A DNA stretch of 64,000 nucleotides from Spartobacteria bacterium (GTDB lineage Bacteria; Verrucomicrobiota; Verrucomicrobiia; Chthoniobacterales; Chthoniobacteraceae), in the NCBI GenBank assembly GCA_021324395.1, contig JAJPJG010000031.1, positions 62,001-126,000 on the forward strand, in the 5' to 3' direction. The translations under genes were made by a program, and so were the position numbers. The notes below the pieces were generated by a model. It had not been told where the DNA came from. It did no database searches and was given only the letters and a program-made list of their open reading frames with translations. Below, piece after piece: positions 46,427 to 55,011 of this stretch (positions are counted from its first letter, which is position 1; every line of letters starts with the position of its first letter).

Positions 46427-47458
46427 ATGGACCTGCTGACAATTACCCAGCTCCGCCGCGCCGCATCGCAAGGCCGCGTCGAGGCAAAAACCCATGCGCA
46501 GATCGACTCGATCACGCAAAAGGAAACGAGCCAGCAAAAGCCGTTTTGGGAAGTCGTGCTCGCCGATGCCGAGGCGAAGATGACGCTGCGCGCGTGGAGC
46601 GATTCTCCAAATTACAAACAATGCGCGGAGCTCGAGCGTGGCGGGTTTTTGGAAATCAGCGGCGAGTTTACGCACAGCGCGAACTTCGGCGTGGAATCAA
46701 AGCGCTGGACCTGCCGTGCGCTGAACGACGAGGAGCGCGAAGCGTTACTCGGCGGCCCGCCGGAACTGCGCGATCGCCAGGCGCGCGATTTTGAATTCAT
46801 CACACACGCGGTCGCGTCGATCGGCGAGCCTCGATTGCGCGCAATCAGCGACGCGTTTCTCGAGCAATTCAGCGAGCGCTTTCGCCGCACGGCAGCCGCG
46901 CGCGGTAATCATCACGCGCGCCGCGGAGGACTCGTCGAGCATGTCGCGCAGATGATGCGCTCCGCCGATGCGCTGGCGAATGTTTATACGATGCTCAATC
47001 GCGATCTGCTCATCGCCGGCGTCCTTTTTCACGATTGCGGAAAGTTGTGGGAAAATGCGATTGCTGAAACCGGGTTTAACATGCCGTTTGTCGAAGCGGG
47101 CGAATTGCTCGGCCACATCACGATCGGCATCGAGGTTGTGAACACGCTCTGGCGCAAACTCGATTTGACGCCGTGGGCAACGCTGCAACCCGCATCGGAA
47201 GATGTGCGGCTGCATTTGCTCCACCTTCTCGCGGCGCATCACGGCGAACTGCAATTCGGCTCGCCGATCGTGCCGAAGACGCCCGAAGCACAAGCACTGC
47301 ACTACATCGACAATCTCGATGCGAAGATGGAAATGTTCGCGCTCGCCTACGCAAAATCAGCGCCGCTCGCTCCGCGTATTTTTGAGCGGATGTGGCCGCT
47401 GCCGGGAAACGCAATAACGCCGCTCGCTCGATTTTCGCCCGAGGAATCGAACGAATAG
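46427..47458 (+). CDS. YhaM-like 3'-5' exoribonuclease (OB-fold plus HD domain)
   Basis: A 343-residue protein with an N-terminal OB nucleic acid-binding domain (about 5-100) and a C-terminal HD phosphohydrolase domain. HHARRGGLVEHVAQMMR (about 161-177) and FHDCGKLWE (about 202-210) carry the metal-binding His/Asp residues. This arrangement matches the YhaM family of 3'-5' exonucleases. It follows the rhomboid gene closely and precedes a short unknown gene. Alternative nucleotide-hydrolase activity is possible for HD proteins, but the OB fold favours nucleic acid. Confidence 0.82.
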   Translation: MDLLTITQLRRAASQGRVEAKTHAQIDSITQKETSQQKPFWEVVLADAEAKMTLRAWSDSPNYKQCAELERGGFLEISGEFTHSANFGVESKRWTCRALNDEEREALLGGPPELRDRQARDFEFITHAVASIGEPRLRAISDAFLEQFSERFRRTAAARGNHHARRGGLVEHVAQMMRSADALANVYTMLNRDLLIAGVLFHDCGKLWENAIAETGFNMPFVEAGELLGHITIGIEVVNTLWRKLDLTPWATLQPASEDVRLHLLHLLAAHHGELQFGSPIVPKTPEAQALHYIDNLDAKMEMFALAYAKSAPLAPRIFERMWPLPGNAITPLARFSPEESNE

Positions 47459-47534
47459 TGCGCGCAAATCGCGATGCGCTTTTGCCAAGACGCGCGAAGC
47501 CAGTCCGGCGGCTCTCCGGCAAATTGCGCACACC

Positions 47535-47840
47535 ATGAAAAGTTTCGACCGAATTTTCACTGAGCGCGAAGTCAATGAACTGCTGGGACGCGGGCTGACG
47601 AGCCTGCGCGTTCCGCCAAACGCGACGCTGTCGTTCGCGGCGGCCGTCGCGCTGCGCAACGCCGGCATCGAAATCGAACTCGATGCGGCGCAGCAATTCG
47701 AGCTTCCGACATTCGCAGCCGAGACCCAGCTCGCATGCGAGCGGCATTTCTTTGAAACGAAATGCCCGTGGATCGACCGCACGTCGAACGCGCTGCTGCC
47801 CGTCGAGCACATCAAATGGCCCGACGGCGATCTGTGGTAG
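47535..47840 (+). CDS. Small hypothetical protein
   Basis: A 101-residue soluble protein with no signal peptide, membrane segment or recognised domain. It begins MKSFDRIFTEREVNELLGRG and has a conserved-looking WIDRTSNALLPVEHIKWPDGDLW C-terminal region. It is the third gene after rhomboid and the YhaM-like nuclease, 76 bp downstream. It converges with the DUF1326 gene with 2 bp between stops. Codon usage looks like its neighbours. Confidence 0.6.
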   Translation: MKSFDRIFTEREVNELLGRGLTSLRVPPNATLSFAAAVALRNAGIEIELDAAQQFELPTFAAETQLACERHFFETKCPWIDRTSNALLPVEHIKWPDGDLW

Positions 47841-47842
47841 CG

Positions 47843-48580
47843 CTACGGCGTCTTTTTCATCGCGGCCATTTTCTGCGAAAGGCCCGCGAGGAATTTTTCG
47901 TATTGCGCGCTGTTGACGCTGAAGTCGGCGAACATGTAATTCGTGCCGCTGAAATTCCAGTGCTCGCCAACGTCGTTGTAAACGAGACTCGATGTGCGGC
48001 CCTGCTGGTAGCTCGCGTGCAGCGGATCGGCGCCGGGCGGGTTCGAGATTTTCGGGGTGCCGCCCAATCCGCCCTCGATCAGATGGCCGCGGAATGAGCC
48101 ATAGCGACCGATGGTGATTTTGTGTTCGCCGCCGGAAATCGTCCGTGTGATCGGCGCAATGCGCACTTTTACTTTGGTCGATGCACCAACGGGCAAAACG
48201 GTGCGGCCGATTTGCTCGAGTGCGCGGCGTTGCTCGGGTGTCGCTTTTTCATCGATGTAAAGATTCGAGTAATCCCATTTTCCGAACGACTGCATCATTG
48301 TTTGCTTGTCGGGACTCTGCGAAAAATTGGCGATCGCGAGTCCGTCGAGCGAGACGTTGCCGTAGCGGCCGTGCTGGATAAAGAGCACCTGGTCGCCGCT
48401 GCAATGCATGCGCGTCGGCAGCGAGTCGAACCAGCAGGGACACGCGGCGTTGCACGAGCAGCTTTCCTCGAGCTGGCCGCTGATTTTCCATGCGGCTTTT
48501 TTTTCCAGCGCGCTGGCGTGCGAGGCGATGAAGATGGCGAATGCCAAAAGCAGTAAACGAACGATCGGATGAGATTTCAT
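47843..48580 (-). CDS. DUF1326-domain protein, exported
   Basis: A 245-residue protein with an N-terminal signal peptide (about 1-24, ending ASA-LEK). The start of the mature part has the cysteine cluster SCSCNAACPCWF (about 42-53) characteristic of DUF1326 proteins, which suggests metal or heme binding but has no established function. The start at 48580 was chosen because it gives a proper signal peptide; an ATG at 48748 adds unlikely residues antisense to the peroxiredoxin gene. Divergent from the peroxiredoxin gene with 105 bp between starts. Confidence 0.75.
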   Translation of the reverse strand: MKSHPIVRLLLLAFAIFIASHASALEKKAAWKISGQLEESCSCNAACPCWFDSLPTRMHCSGDQVLFIQHGRYGNVSLDGLAIANFSQSPDKQTMMQSFGKWDYSNLYIDEKATPEQRRALEQIGRTVLPVGASTKVKVRIAPITRTISGGEHKITIGRYGSFRGHLIEGGLGGTPKISNPPGADPLHASYQQGRTSSLVYNDVGEHWNFSGTNYMFADFSVNSAQYEKFLAGLSQKMAAMKKTP

Positions 48581-48685
48581 AACAGCTCCTTTGTGTGCAA
48601 ATTCTATCGGATTGCACTGTGGCCGACGAGCAGTTTTCCACCATCGCACTTGCCAGCATTCCGGCGTGCGGCAAGATTTCACCAA

Positions 48686-49198
48686 ATGAAAGTTCTCCCG
48701 CTCCTCGCCATGAGTCTTCTCGCTTTTTTCGGAATCACACGCGCGCATGCGCTCGACGTCGGCGATGCCGCGCCGAACATTAGCGCGCAGGATCAGGACG
48801 CGAAGCCGATCGATTTTGCCGACGTTTACAAAAAAGGCGTCACGCTCGTTTATTTTTACCCAAAAGCCGACACGCCCGGTTGCACCGCGGAAGCGTGCAG
48901 CTTGCGCGATAACTACGACGACTTACGCGCGAAAGGACTGCAAGTCATCGGCGTCAGCGAGGATAAATCCGAATCGCAGAAAAAATTTCAGGATAAATAC
49001 AAACTTCCGTTTACGCTCGTGGCCGATACGGATGGCTTGGTCGCCAAGGCTTTCGGCGTGCCGGTGACGATGGGCTTCGCGAAACGTCAGTCGTTTTTGA
49101 TCAAAGACGGCAAAATCGCATGGCGCGACCTCAACGCCTCCACCGCTAAGCAAGCCGCCGACGTGCGCGCTGCGATGGAGAAGCTGGCGGCGCGCTGA
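48686..49198 (+). CDS. bcp: Exported peroxiredoxin, Bcp/PrxQ type
   Basis: Thiol peroxidase reducing H2O2 and organic hydroperoxides, 170 residues. Unlike most Bcp proteins it carries a signal peptide (about 1-22, ending AHA-LDVG), so it probably acts in the periplasm. The peroxidatic Cys C66 and the resolving Cys C71, five residues on, lie in TPGCTAEACSLRD, the PrxQ arrangement. It is divergent from a cysteine-cluster DUF1326 protein that is also exported, which hints at a shared periplasmic redox context. The next gene downstream is convergent. Confidence 0.88.
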   Translation: MKVLPLLAMSLLAFFGITRAHALDVGDAAPNISAQDQDAKPIDFADVYKKGVTLVYFYPKADTPGCTAEACSLRDNYDDLRAKGLQVIGVSEDKSESQKKFQDKYKLPFTLVADTDGLVAKAFGVPVTMGFAKRQSFLIKDGKIAWRDLNASTAKQAADVRAAMEKLAAR

Positions 49199-49210
49199 GG
49201 CGTTCCGTCA

Positions 49211-51406
49211 TTATCTTAAAAACGCTTCGTGCAATCCGCCGTCGACGGTCAGGATCTGGCCTGTCGTTTTGCCGAGGCGACTACTGACCCACAGGAAGTA
49301 GGCTTCCGCTTGGTCGGCGGGCGTGATCGGCGCTTTGGTTAGCGTGCGATCGGCGTAAAATTGCGCGAGCTTGTTTACGAGCGATTCGGTCGGTTCGTCG
49401 TCGCTGTAGGCGATGTTGTATTTCGCGAGCGAGCCAATGACGCGGTCGCGCGGGAACATCGCCGAGCCTTGCACGACGGTCGCCGGCGCAACGCCGTTGA
49501 CGCGCACGAGCGGCGCGAGTTCGATTGCGAGTTCGCGCACGAGATGGTTCGCCGCGGCTTTCGACGTGTCGTAAGCGACGGAGCCTTTTTTCGAGACGAC
49601 TGCGTTTGCACTCGTCGTTAAAACGAGGTTGCCGCGCAGGCCTTGCTCCTTCCATGTCTTGAATGCTTCATCCGCGACGAGGTAGCTGCCGGTGACGTTG
49701 ATCGCAAACGTGAGCGCCCATTTTTCGTCCGGAATGTGTCCGGTCGTGTCACTGGGAACGAAGATGCCGGCGGTAATTTCGATCGCGTCGAAGCCGCCAT
49801 ACGCAAGTGCCACTTGGTTTAACATCACGCGAATGCTGTCACGTTTCGTGATGTCCGCGCCGAGGCCGATCGCCGGTCCACAATTCGAAATGCCCGTGCC
49901 CGCAACACCAATGCCGGTGCCGTATTTGTCGGTGATTTCCTTCGCCGTCGCACATGCCGCGTCCGCATTGAGATCGACCGCAACGATGTGCGCGCCTTCT
50001 TTCACGAGCCGATGCGCGGTTTCCTTGCCGATGCCGCTGCCGGCGCCGATGACAATGTGGATTTGCCGCGCGAGTTCTTTTTCCGCGGGCATGCGCTGGA
50101 GCTTCGCCTCCTCGAGCAGCCAATACTCGATGTCGAACGCCTCCTGCTGCGGCAACGCAATGTATTCGTCGATCGCTTCCGCGCCGCGCATCACCTCGAC
50201 CGCGCAGTTGTAAAACTCCGCCGTCACACGCGACTCGGACTTGTCTTTGCCCCACGCGATCATGCCGAGGCCGGGGATCAAAATCACCGTCGGGTTCGGG
50301 TCGCGCATTGCTGGCGAGTTCGCGTGTTTGCACTTTTTGTAATACGCAGCGTAGTCCTTGCGATATTGGACGAGGCCGTCCCCGAGCTTCTTTTTTAGAG
50401 CGGCGACTTCCTCCGTCTGCGGATTCCAATCGACATACAGCGGTTTGATTTTCGTGCGTAAAAAATGATCCGGGCAGCTCGTGCCGAGCTCGGCGAGACG
50501 CTGCGCGTCGTTGGAATTCGCGAAGCGCAGAATTTTGTCGTCGCTCTGAACAGTGCCGATGAAACGCTTTTGCTGGCTCACCTGTCCACGCAGCCAAGGC
50601 AGGATTTGCGCGAAAATTTCGTTCCGCTTCGCTTCGTCGAGTGACTGGAATTTCGCGCCGCCGAATGCCGCAGCGTCGCCGCCTTTCGCCTCGTATTTTT
50701 GTTCGATGAATTCCGCGGCGCGCTCGATGAAATCAAGCGTCTGCGTGTAGCATTGCTTCTCGTCGTCGTGCCACGCAATGAAGCCGTGCTGGCCCATCAT
50801 GATCGCGCGTGTCTTCGGATTTTTCTTCGCGATTTCCTGCATCGCGAGGCCGAGCTCGAAGCCGGGGCGCATCCATTTCACGTATTCCATTTCGCCGCCA
50901 AAAATTTCGCGCGTGAGCTTTTCGCAGTTCTTGCTCGCGGCGATCGCGATGATCGCATTCGGGTGCATGTGATCGACGTGCTTGCCGGAGATGAAGCTGT
51001 GAAGCGGGGTGTCGATCGACGACGGGCGCGGGTTCAAATTAAACGTCGTGTGAAAATACATCGCAACCATGTCGTCCTCGGCCTGCGACTTGAGTCCCTT
51101 GTCATTTCGCGCTGCGTAAACCCCCTGCAACGCGATGAGTTTGTCCTGATAAAGCGACGAGAAGTTCTCTTTTTTCGCCGTGCGCAAATCGCCGCCCGAG
51201 CCTTTGACCCAGAGCACTTCGACCTGCTCGCCGTCGAGCGGATCGCGCTCCATGATCTTCGACGAAGTGTTTCCGCCACCGGTGTTGGTGATGCGCTGGT
51301 CCGCGCCCAGAATGTTTGAGCGGTAAACGAGACGGGCGACCGGATCGAGTTTCGCGACGACAGCGTCATCCCAGGAATAGTTCACGTGTTTGTAGTTTGT
51401 TTTCAT
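49211..51406 (-). CDS. Bifunctional rhamnulose-1-phosphate aldolase/short-chain dehydrogenase
   Basis: A 731-residue fusion. The N-terminal ~430 residues are a class II aldolase domain with HMHPNAIIAIA (about 146-156) and GQHGFIAWHD, zinc-binding His blocks; it splits rhamnulose-1-phosphate to dihydroxyacetone phosphate and lactaldehyde. The C-terminal ~260 residues are a short-chain dehydrogenase: GAGSGIGKE cofactor motif (about 458-466), Ser in TTSANA and catalytic YDTSK near 624. The fused dehydrogenase disposes of lactaldehyde. It is the last gene of rhaR-like regulator, rhaB, aldolase/dehydrogenase. Confidence 0.9.
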   Translation of the reverse strand: MKTNYKHVNYSWDDAVVAKLDPVARLVYRSNILGADQRITNTGGGNTSSKIMERDPLDGEQVEVLWVKGSGGDLRTAKKENFSSLYQDKLIALQGVYAARNDKGLKSQAEDDMVAMYFHTTFNLNPRPSSIDTPLHSFISGKHVDHMHPNAIIAIAASKNCEKLTREIFGGEMEYVKWMRPGFELGLAMQEIAKKNPKTRAIMMGQHGFIAWHDDEKQCYTQTLDFIERAAEFIEQKYEAKGGDAAAFGGAKFQSLDEAKRNEIFAQILPWLRGQVSQQKRFIGTVQSDDKILRFANSNDAQRLAELGTSCPDHFLRTKIKPLYVDWNPQTEEVAALKKKLGDGLVQYRKDYAAYYKKCKHANSPAMRDPNPTVILIPGLGMIAWGKDKSESRVTAEFYNCAVEVMRGAEAIDEYIALPQQEAFDIEYWLLEEAKLQRMPAEKELARQIHIVIGAGSGIGKETAHRLVKEGAHIVAVDLNADAACATAKEITDKYGTGIGVAGTGISNCGPAIGLGADITKRDSIRVMLNQVALAYGGFDAIEITAGIFVPSDTTGHIPDEKWALTFAINVTGSYLVADEAFKTWKEQGLRGNLVLTTSANAVVSKKGSVAYDTSKAAANHLVRELAIELAPLVRVNGVAPATVVQGSAMFPRDRVIGSLAKYNIAYSDDEPTESLVNKLAQFYADRTLTKAPITPADQAEAYFLWVSSRLGKTTGQILTVDGGLHEAFLR

Positions 51407-51411
51407 AATTT

Positions 51412-52890
51412 TTAAGTCATCAAATCAAGCGCAGTAAATCGCCCATAAGCTTCCTGCCAGCTCAGCGTCGCGAGCGGGTGAAATGTTTCGACGGCAAACG
51501 ACTCGCGCACCGTCTTGCGCAGCGCGTCGAGCGAATCGAGATCGCCCAGCGCGATTGCCTGGATGAGCACGTTGCCGATCGCAGTCGCCTCGACCGGGCC
51601 GGCGATGATGTTGCGGCCGGTTGCGTCGGCGGAAAATTGATTGAGCAAGCGATTCCGGCTGCCGCCGCCGACAATGTGCAGAGTGCGAATTTCGCGCCCG
51701 GTGACTTCGTGAATTTCCTCGAGCGCCTGCCGGTAAAGCAGCGCAAGGCTTTCCAAAACACAGCGCAAAAACTGCCCCGGCGTATCGGGTATCGGCTGCG
51801 CCGTCTGCTCGCAGTAGCTCTGGATTTTTGCCGGCATGTCGTCCGGTTTCCAAAAGCGCGCGGCGTTCGGATTGATGAGCGACCGCAGCGGCTCGGCCTC
51901 CTCGGCCATGCGCGTGAGCTCGTCGTAATTGTATTCTCGGCCCTGCTTGCGCCATTCGCGCTGGCACTCCTGCAGGATCCACATGCCGATGATGTTTTTC
52001 AAAAATCGCGTGGTGCCGCCATAGCCTGCTTCGTTGGTAAAATTGTGTTTGCGCGCAGCGTCGTCGAGCAGAGGATGCGCGAGCTCGACGCCGATCAGCG
52101 ACCACGTGCCGGAGCTAAGATATGCCCAATCATTTCCTTCCGCGGGCACCGCAGCGACGGCCGCGCCGGTATCGTGCGAGCAGGTCGTAATGACCTGCAC
52201 ATTGTCTAATTTTGTTTCATTCGCAATTTCCGGCAGCAGCGGACCAAGCGGAGTTCCCGGCGGAACGATTTCGGGAAAAATTTTGTGCGGCAGCTCGAAC
52301 AGCCGGATCAATTCTTCCGACCATTTGCGGCTGCGCGGGTTGTAAAGCTGCGTCGTGCTCGCGAGGCTTTCGTCCATGCGCGCAACGCCGGAAAAAAGAA
52401 AATTGATGTAATCGCCGATCGTTAAAAATTGCTCCGCAAACTGCAGTAGTCCCGGCGTGTTGTCCTGGTCGGCGAGCAACTGGTAAAGCGTGTTGATCGA
52501 CATGAACTGAATGCCCGTGTTCGCAAAAATCACCTCTGGCGTAGCTTTCGCGAGAGCCGCTTCGTAGGTCGCATCCGTGCGCGCATCGCGATATTGAAAC
52601 GGCGGTGAGAGCTGCGGCACATCGTCGCGGAACAGCACGTAATCAACACCCCACGAATCCACACTGACACTCGCGATCGGCAAGTTGCGCTCCGCCACTT
52701 TCGCGAGTCCGCGTTTCAGCTCGTGAAAAATCTGCAATACATCCCATCGCAACGTCCCGAAAACCCGCACTGGTTCGCTGATGAAGCGATGAATCTCCTC
52801 CAGCTCGACGCGACCATTTTCCAAATGCCCGAGCATCACGCGCCCGCTGCCGGCGCCGAGATCACAGGCGATGTAGTAGTTTCCGTTCAT
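51412..52890 (-). CDS. rhaB: Rhamnulokinase
   Basis: FGGY-family carbohydrate kinase, 492 residues from the ATG complementary to 52888-52890, phosphorylating L-rhamnulose at C1. DLGAGSGRVMLG at about 10-21 is the N-terminal phosphate-binding motif, and HIVGGGSRNRLLNQ near residue 410 forms the ATP-binding C-terminal block. WGVDYVLF and CSHDTGAAVAAVP fit rhamnulokinase. It overlaps the upstream regulator stop by ATGA and is followed by the aldolase/dehydrogenase 5 bp later. The isomerase and transporter of the pathway are not in the window. Confidence 0.93.
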   Translation of the reverse strand: MNGNYYIACDLGAGSGRVMLGHLENGRVELEEIHRFISEPVRVFGTLRWDVLQIFHELKRGLAKVAERNLPIASVSVDSWGVDYVLFRDDVPQLSPPFQYRDARTDATYEAALAKATPEVIFANTGIQFMSINTLYQLLADQDNTPGLLQFAEQFLTIGDYINFLFSGVARMDESLASTTQLYNPRSRKWSEELIRLFELPHKIFPEIVPPGTPLGPLLPEIANETKLDNVQVITTCSHDTGAAVAAVPAEGNDWAYLSSGTWSLIGVELAHPLLDDAARKHNFTNEAGYGGTTRFLKNIIGMWILQECQREWRKQGREYNYDELTRMAEEAEPLRSLINPNAARFWKPDDMPAKIQSYCEQTAQPIPDTPGQFLRCVLESLALLYRQALEEIHEVTGREIRTLHIVGGGSRNRLLNQFSADATGRNIIAGPVEATAIGNVLIQAIALGDLDSLDALRKTVRESFAVETFHPLATLSWQEAYGRFTALDLMT

Positions 52891-53693
52891 TTGAGAATTT
52901 TCGATGTGGGTATGCCGCTCGCGGCGAGTTGTGCGGGGGTTGCATTGGTCGCGAGTAGATCGATGCGCGACCACGGCGCGAGAAAACTGGGGGCGGTGCG
53001 GTCGAGTTTTGTGCGATCGACGCAGAAAATACGCGCGCTGGCGCGTTCCATCACGCGTTGCTGCAGCGCGACGATTTCATCCTGCGAATTCCAAAGACCA
53101 TCGCGCGTCATCCCTTCCGCGCTGAGAAACGCCTGGTCGATTCGGTAAAACGCGAGCGCCTTGCGGGCGGTTTCGCCGGCGAGCACGGACTGCCGGTGCA
53201 AAAAATGTCCGCCAAGAATATGCACGTGCACGCCATCGGTTTGCGCGAGCAGCTCCGCGACAGGCATGTTGTTTGCCACGACAACGAGTTCCTCGACCGG
53301 TTCGCGATGAATTTCCTCCGCGAGTGCGTAAATTGTCGTGCCGGCATCGAGAAAACACGTCGTTTTCGATTTGATTAACTTTCGTGCTTTCGCAGCAATG
53401 CTGCGTTTTGCTAAAGCGGCGCTTTGTTTGCGCTCCATGAACGAGGTAAACCGCGCGTTGTATTCGCTCAGTGCGCCGCCGTAGGTGCGCAGAATTTGCT
53501 TTTCCTCAGCGAGGACCGCGAGGTCGCGGCGCGCAGTCGCTTCAGAAATCTTGAAGCGTTTGCAGACGTCCTGCAGCGGCACATAGGTTTGCTGCTGCAA
53601 CCAGCTCGCAAGCTGACGGCGACGGCTCTCGACAATGTGAAGGGGGACTTTCAACGCGCAGAGCATCGCACTTTTATGATTGAAGTCAATCAT
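52887..53693 (-). CDS. DeoR-family transcriptional regulator of rhamnose genes
   Basis: A 268-residue DeoR-type repressor with an N-terminal winged helix-turn-helix (about 22-65, VPLQDVCKRFKISEATARRDL) and a sugar-phosphate-sensing isomerase-like domain (ETARKAL, DAGTT block near 118). From its operon position it most likely controls rhaB and the aldolase gene in response to a rhamnose intermediate. The first ATG (53691-53693) lies inside a 26-bp palindrome, so the start could instead be the ATG nine codons later at 53664-53666, which still leaves the DNA-binding domain intact. It overlaps rhaB by 4 bp. Confidence 0.88.
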   Translation of the reverse strand: MIDFNHKSAMLCALKVPLHIVESRRRQLASWLQQQTYVPLQDVCKRFKISEATARRDLAVLAEEKQILRTYGGALSEYNARFTSFMERKQSAALAKRSIAAKARKLIKSKTTCFLDAGTTIYALAEEIHREPVEELVVVANNMPVAELLAQTDGVHVHILGGHFLHRQSVLAGETARKALAFYRIDQAFLSAEGMTRDGLWNSQDEIVALQQRVMERASARIFCVDRTKLDRTAPSFLAPWSRIDLLATNATPAQLAASGIPTSKILK

Positions 53694-53697
53694 AAAA
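53672..53697. promoter_or_regulatory. Operator-like 26-bp palindrome at the DeoR-type regulator start
   Basis: TTTTATGATTGA, an AG centre, and TCAATCATAAAA form perfect 12-bp arms. It spans the first ATG of the regulator gene. Position and symmetry fit an autoregulatory operator for the DeoR protein and the rhamnose operon. The high symmetry is unlikely by chance, but the ligand and protein are inferred. Confidence 0.65.
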
Positions 53698-53774
53698 ACT
53701 TTGCGCTATTTTTCACCTGCTGGAAAAAGCGTTTGGATTCCGCAAAAGTTTTGCTAGTTTCCCACTCCCGCTAC

Positions 53775-53850
53775 GGTGGCCGTAGCTCAATGGTAGAGCT
53801 CCAGATTGTGATTCTGGCTGTTGCGGGTTCGAGTCCCGTCGGCCACCCCA
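53775..53850 (+). tRNA. tRNA-His (anticodon GTG)
   Basis: Starts with the extra G(-1) at 53775 that marks tRNA-His, followed by acceptor GTGGCCG pairing with CGGCCAC; G(-1) faces discriminator C. The anticodon loop TTGTGAT gives GTG, the T-arm is GGGTTCGAGTCCC, and CCA is encoded at 53848-53850. Confidence 0.96.
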
Positions 53851-53958
53851 TCCCCACGCAACATTACAAAAGCGTGGTGATTTTGTGCTAATGCCATTTG
53901 CCGGTTTTCTCTATAACGGCCCAAAAAACGTTAGCACTATTTCACTTTTTTCGCGTTT

Positions 53959-53998
53959 TTTGCAAGAAACGCATTTCTCGTCCGTCTATTCTGTTAAA
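53959..53998 (+). promoter_or_regulatory. Promoter-like element, copy 1 (zinc-ribbon/GAF/protease operon)
   Basis: TTTTTTGCAAGAAAC, a short gap, then TCGTCCGTCTATTCTGTTA, on the + strand upstream of the gene starting near 54030. The same two blocks occur at about 56055-56095 on the minus strand with one base fewer between them. The spacing of TTGCAA and TCTATT fits a -35/-10 pair. It may be read by the nearby ECF-like sigma factor. Confidence 0.6.
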
Positions 53999-54029
53999 GG
54001 CATGTTTATTCAGTTGGGGGAAGAATCCA

Positions 54030-54377
54030 GTGGAGGTGGCCAAAGGGTCACGGGGCCGCCACTGGGTTCAGGCCGGCTGGCTTGCCTTTCACCGAATGAG
54101 TCAAAATACCCACGCTTACTGTTCGCAGTGCCGGGCTGTGCGAAAGTTTTCGCCTGCCACCGTTAATCACACTTTCCACTTTCTCTGGTCGTTAATCACC
54201 GGAGGACTCTGGCTGATCGGCTGGATTGCGCATTGCTTGGGGCGCGCTCTGCGGCCATTACGCTGCGCCGATTGCGGCTGGCACAATCCTGAATTCCGCA
54301 TGCACGCGGATGAAAGCGGCTTCACTCATAAAAACGATTTTGCGAAAGCTTCACGTTCGCTGACACCGCAGGCTTGA
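54030..54377 (+). CDS. Hypothetical small zinc-ribbon membrane protein
   Basis: With a GTG start at 54030, preceded by a G-rich Shine-Dalgarno-like run 7 bp away, the product is 115 residues. Two CxxC pairs, CSQC near residue 30 and CADC near residue 80, flank a hydrophobic segment (HFLWSLITGGLWLIGWIAHCLG), so it looks like a split zinc ribbon with a membrane stretch between its halves. The earlier in-frame ATG at 53898 lies upstream of the promoter-like element and is unlikely. First gene of the rightward GAF-protease operon. No named family recognised. Confidence 0.55.
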   Translation: MEVAKGSRGRHWVQAGWLAFHRMSQNTHAYCSQCRAVRKFSPATVNHTFHFLWSLITGGLWLIGWIAHCLGRALRPLRCADCGWHNPEFRMHADESGFTHKNDFAKASRSLTPQA

Positions 54378-54405
54378 ACGAAACGCCGACGGCACCTCAT
54401 CATTC

Positions 54406-55011
54406 ATGAGGATGGAAACTCGGCTTCAAATTTTACCGGACGAGCGCTTTTCCGCGCTGCGGGCCGGTTTCGACGAGCGCTTGAGCGGTCTCGGCGGATT
54501 GCTGTCGCCGGCGAATTTTTCAAGTTTTCTCGATGCCGTGATGCGCGACGTGCTGCACTCCGGCTTCGCGCGTGCGGCTGCGCATGAAGGCTCCGTGTGG
54601 CTGCTCGATGAAAAGCACGAGCATCTCGCGATCGCCCACAATACCGGCCCGAATGCAGCTCGTCTCATCGGAGATTTTAAACAACCACTGAACACAGGCC
54701 TCATCTCGCTCGTGGTCGCGAGCGAACAACCGCTTTGCGAAAACCGAATGCGCGAGAACGCGCTTCAGGATAAATCACTCGACCAAAAACTCGGGCTGGT
54801 AACTTGCGCGATGCTGGCAACGCCGTTTTCCTTCGGTTGCCGCATGCGTGGAGTCATCTCGTGTGTGCAATTGACTCGCGCTGAACTAAACGAGCCCGAG
54901 CCGGCCGGTTTTTCCCTGGATCATCTGCGCGCATTGCAGTTCACAGCGGCGACACTGTCGCGCTTGATCGATCAGCGTTTGCTGATGCTCGCCATCGGGC
55001 GTGAAAAATAA
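54406..55011 (+). CDS. GAF-domain protein, protease partner
   Basis: A 201-residue soluble protein that folds as one GAF-like sensory domain: helical start, then EGSVWLLDEKHEHLAIAHN, NTGLISLVVASEQPL, and a C-terminal helix. GAF domains bind small ligands such as cyclic nucleotides or sense redox. No catalytic motif. Its stop overlaps the ATG of the following protease gene by one base (TAATG), so expression is coupled and the two proteins probably act together. Confidence 0.7.
   Translation: MRMETRLQILPDERFSALRAGFDERLSGLGGLLSPANFSSFLDAVMRDVLHSGFARAAAHEGSVWLLDEKHEHLAIAHNTGPNAARLIGDFKQPLNTGLISLVVASEQPLCENRMRENALQDKSLDQKLGLVTCAMLATPFSFGCRMRGVISCVQLTRAELNEPEPAGFSLDHLRALQFTAATLSRLIDQRLLMLAIGREK

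Noticed and set aside
53885-54166. 93-codon frame overlapping the zinc-ribbon gene
   Set aside because: Different frame from the CxxC-containing product, and its start lies upstream of the promoter-like element.
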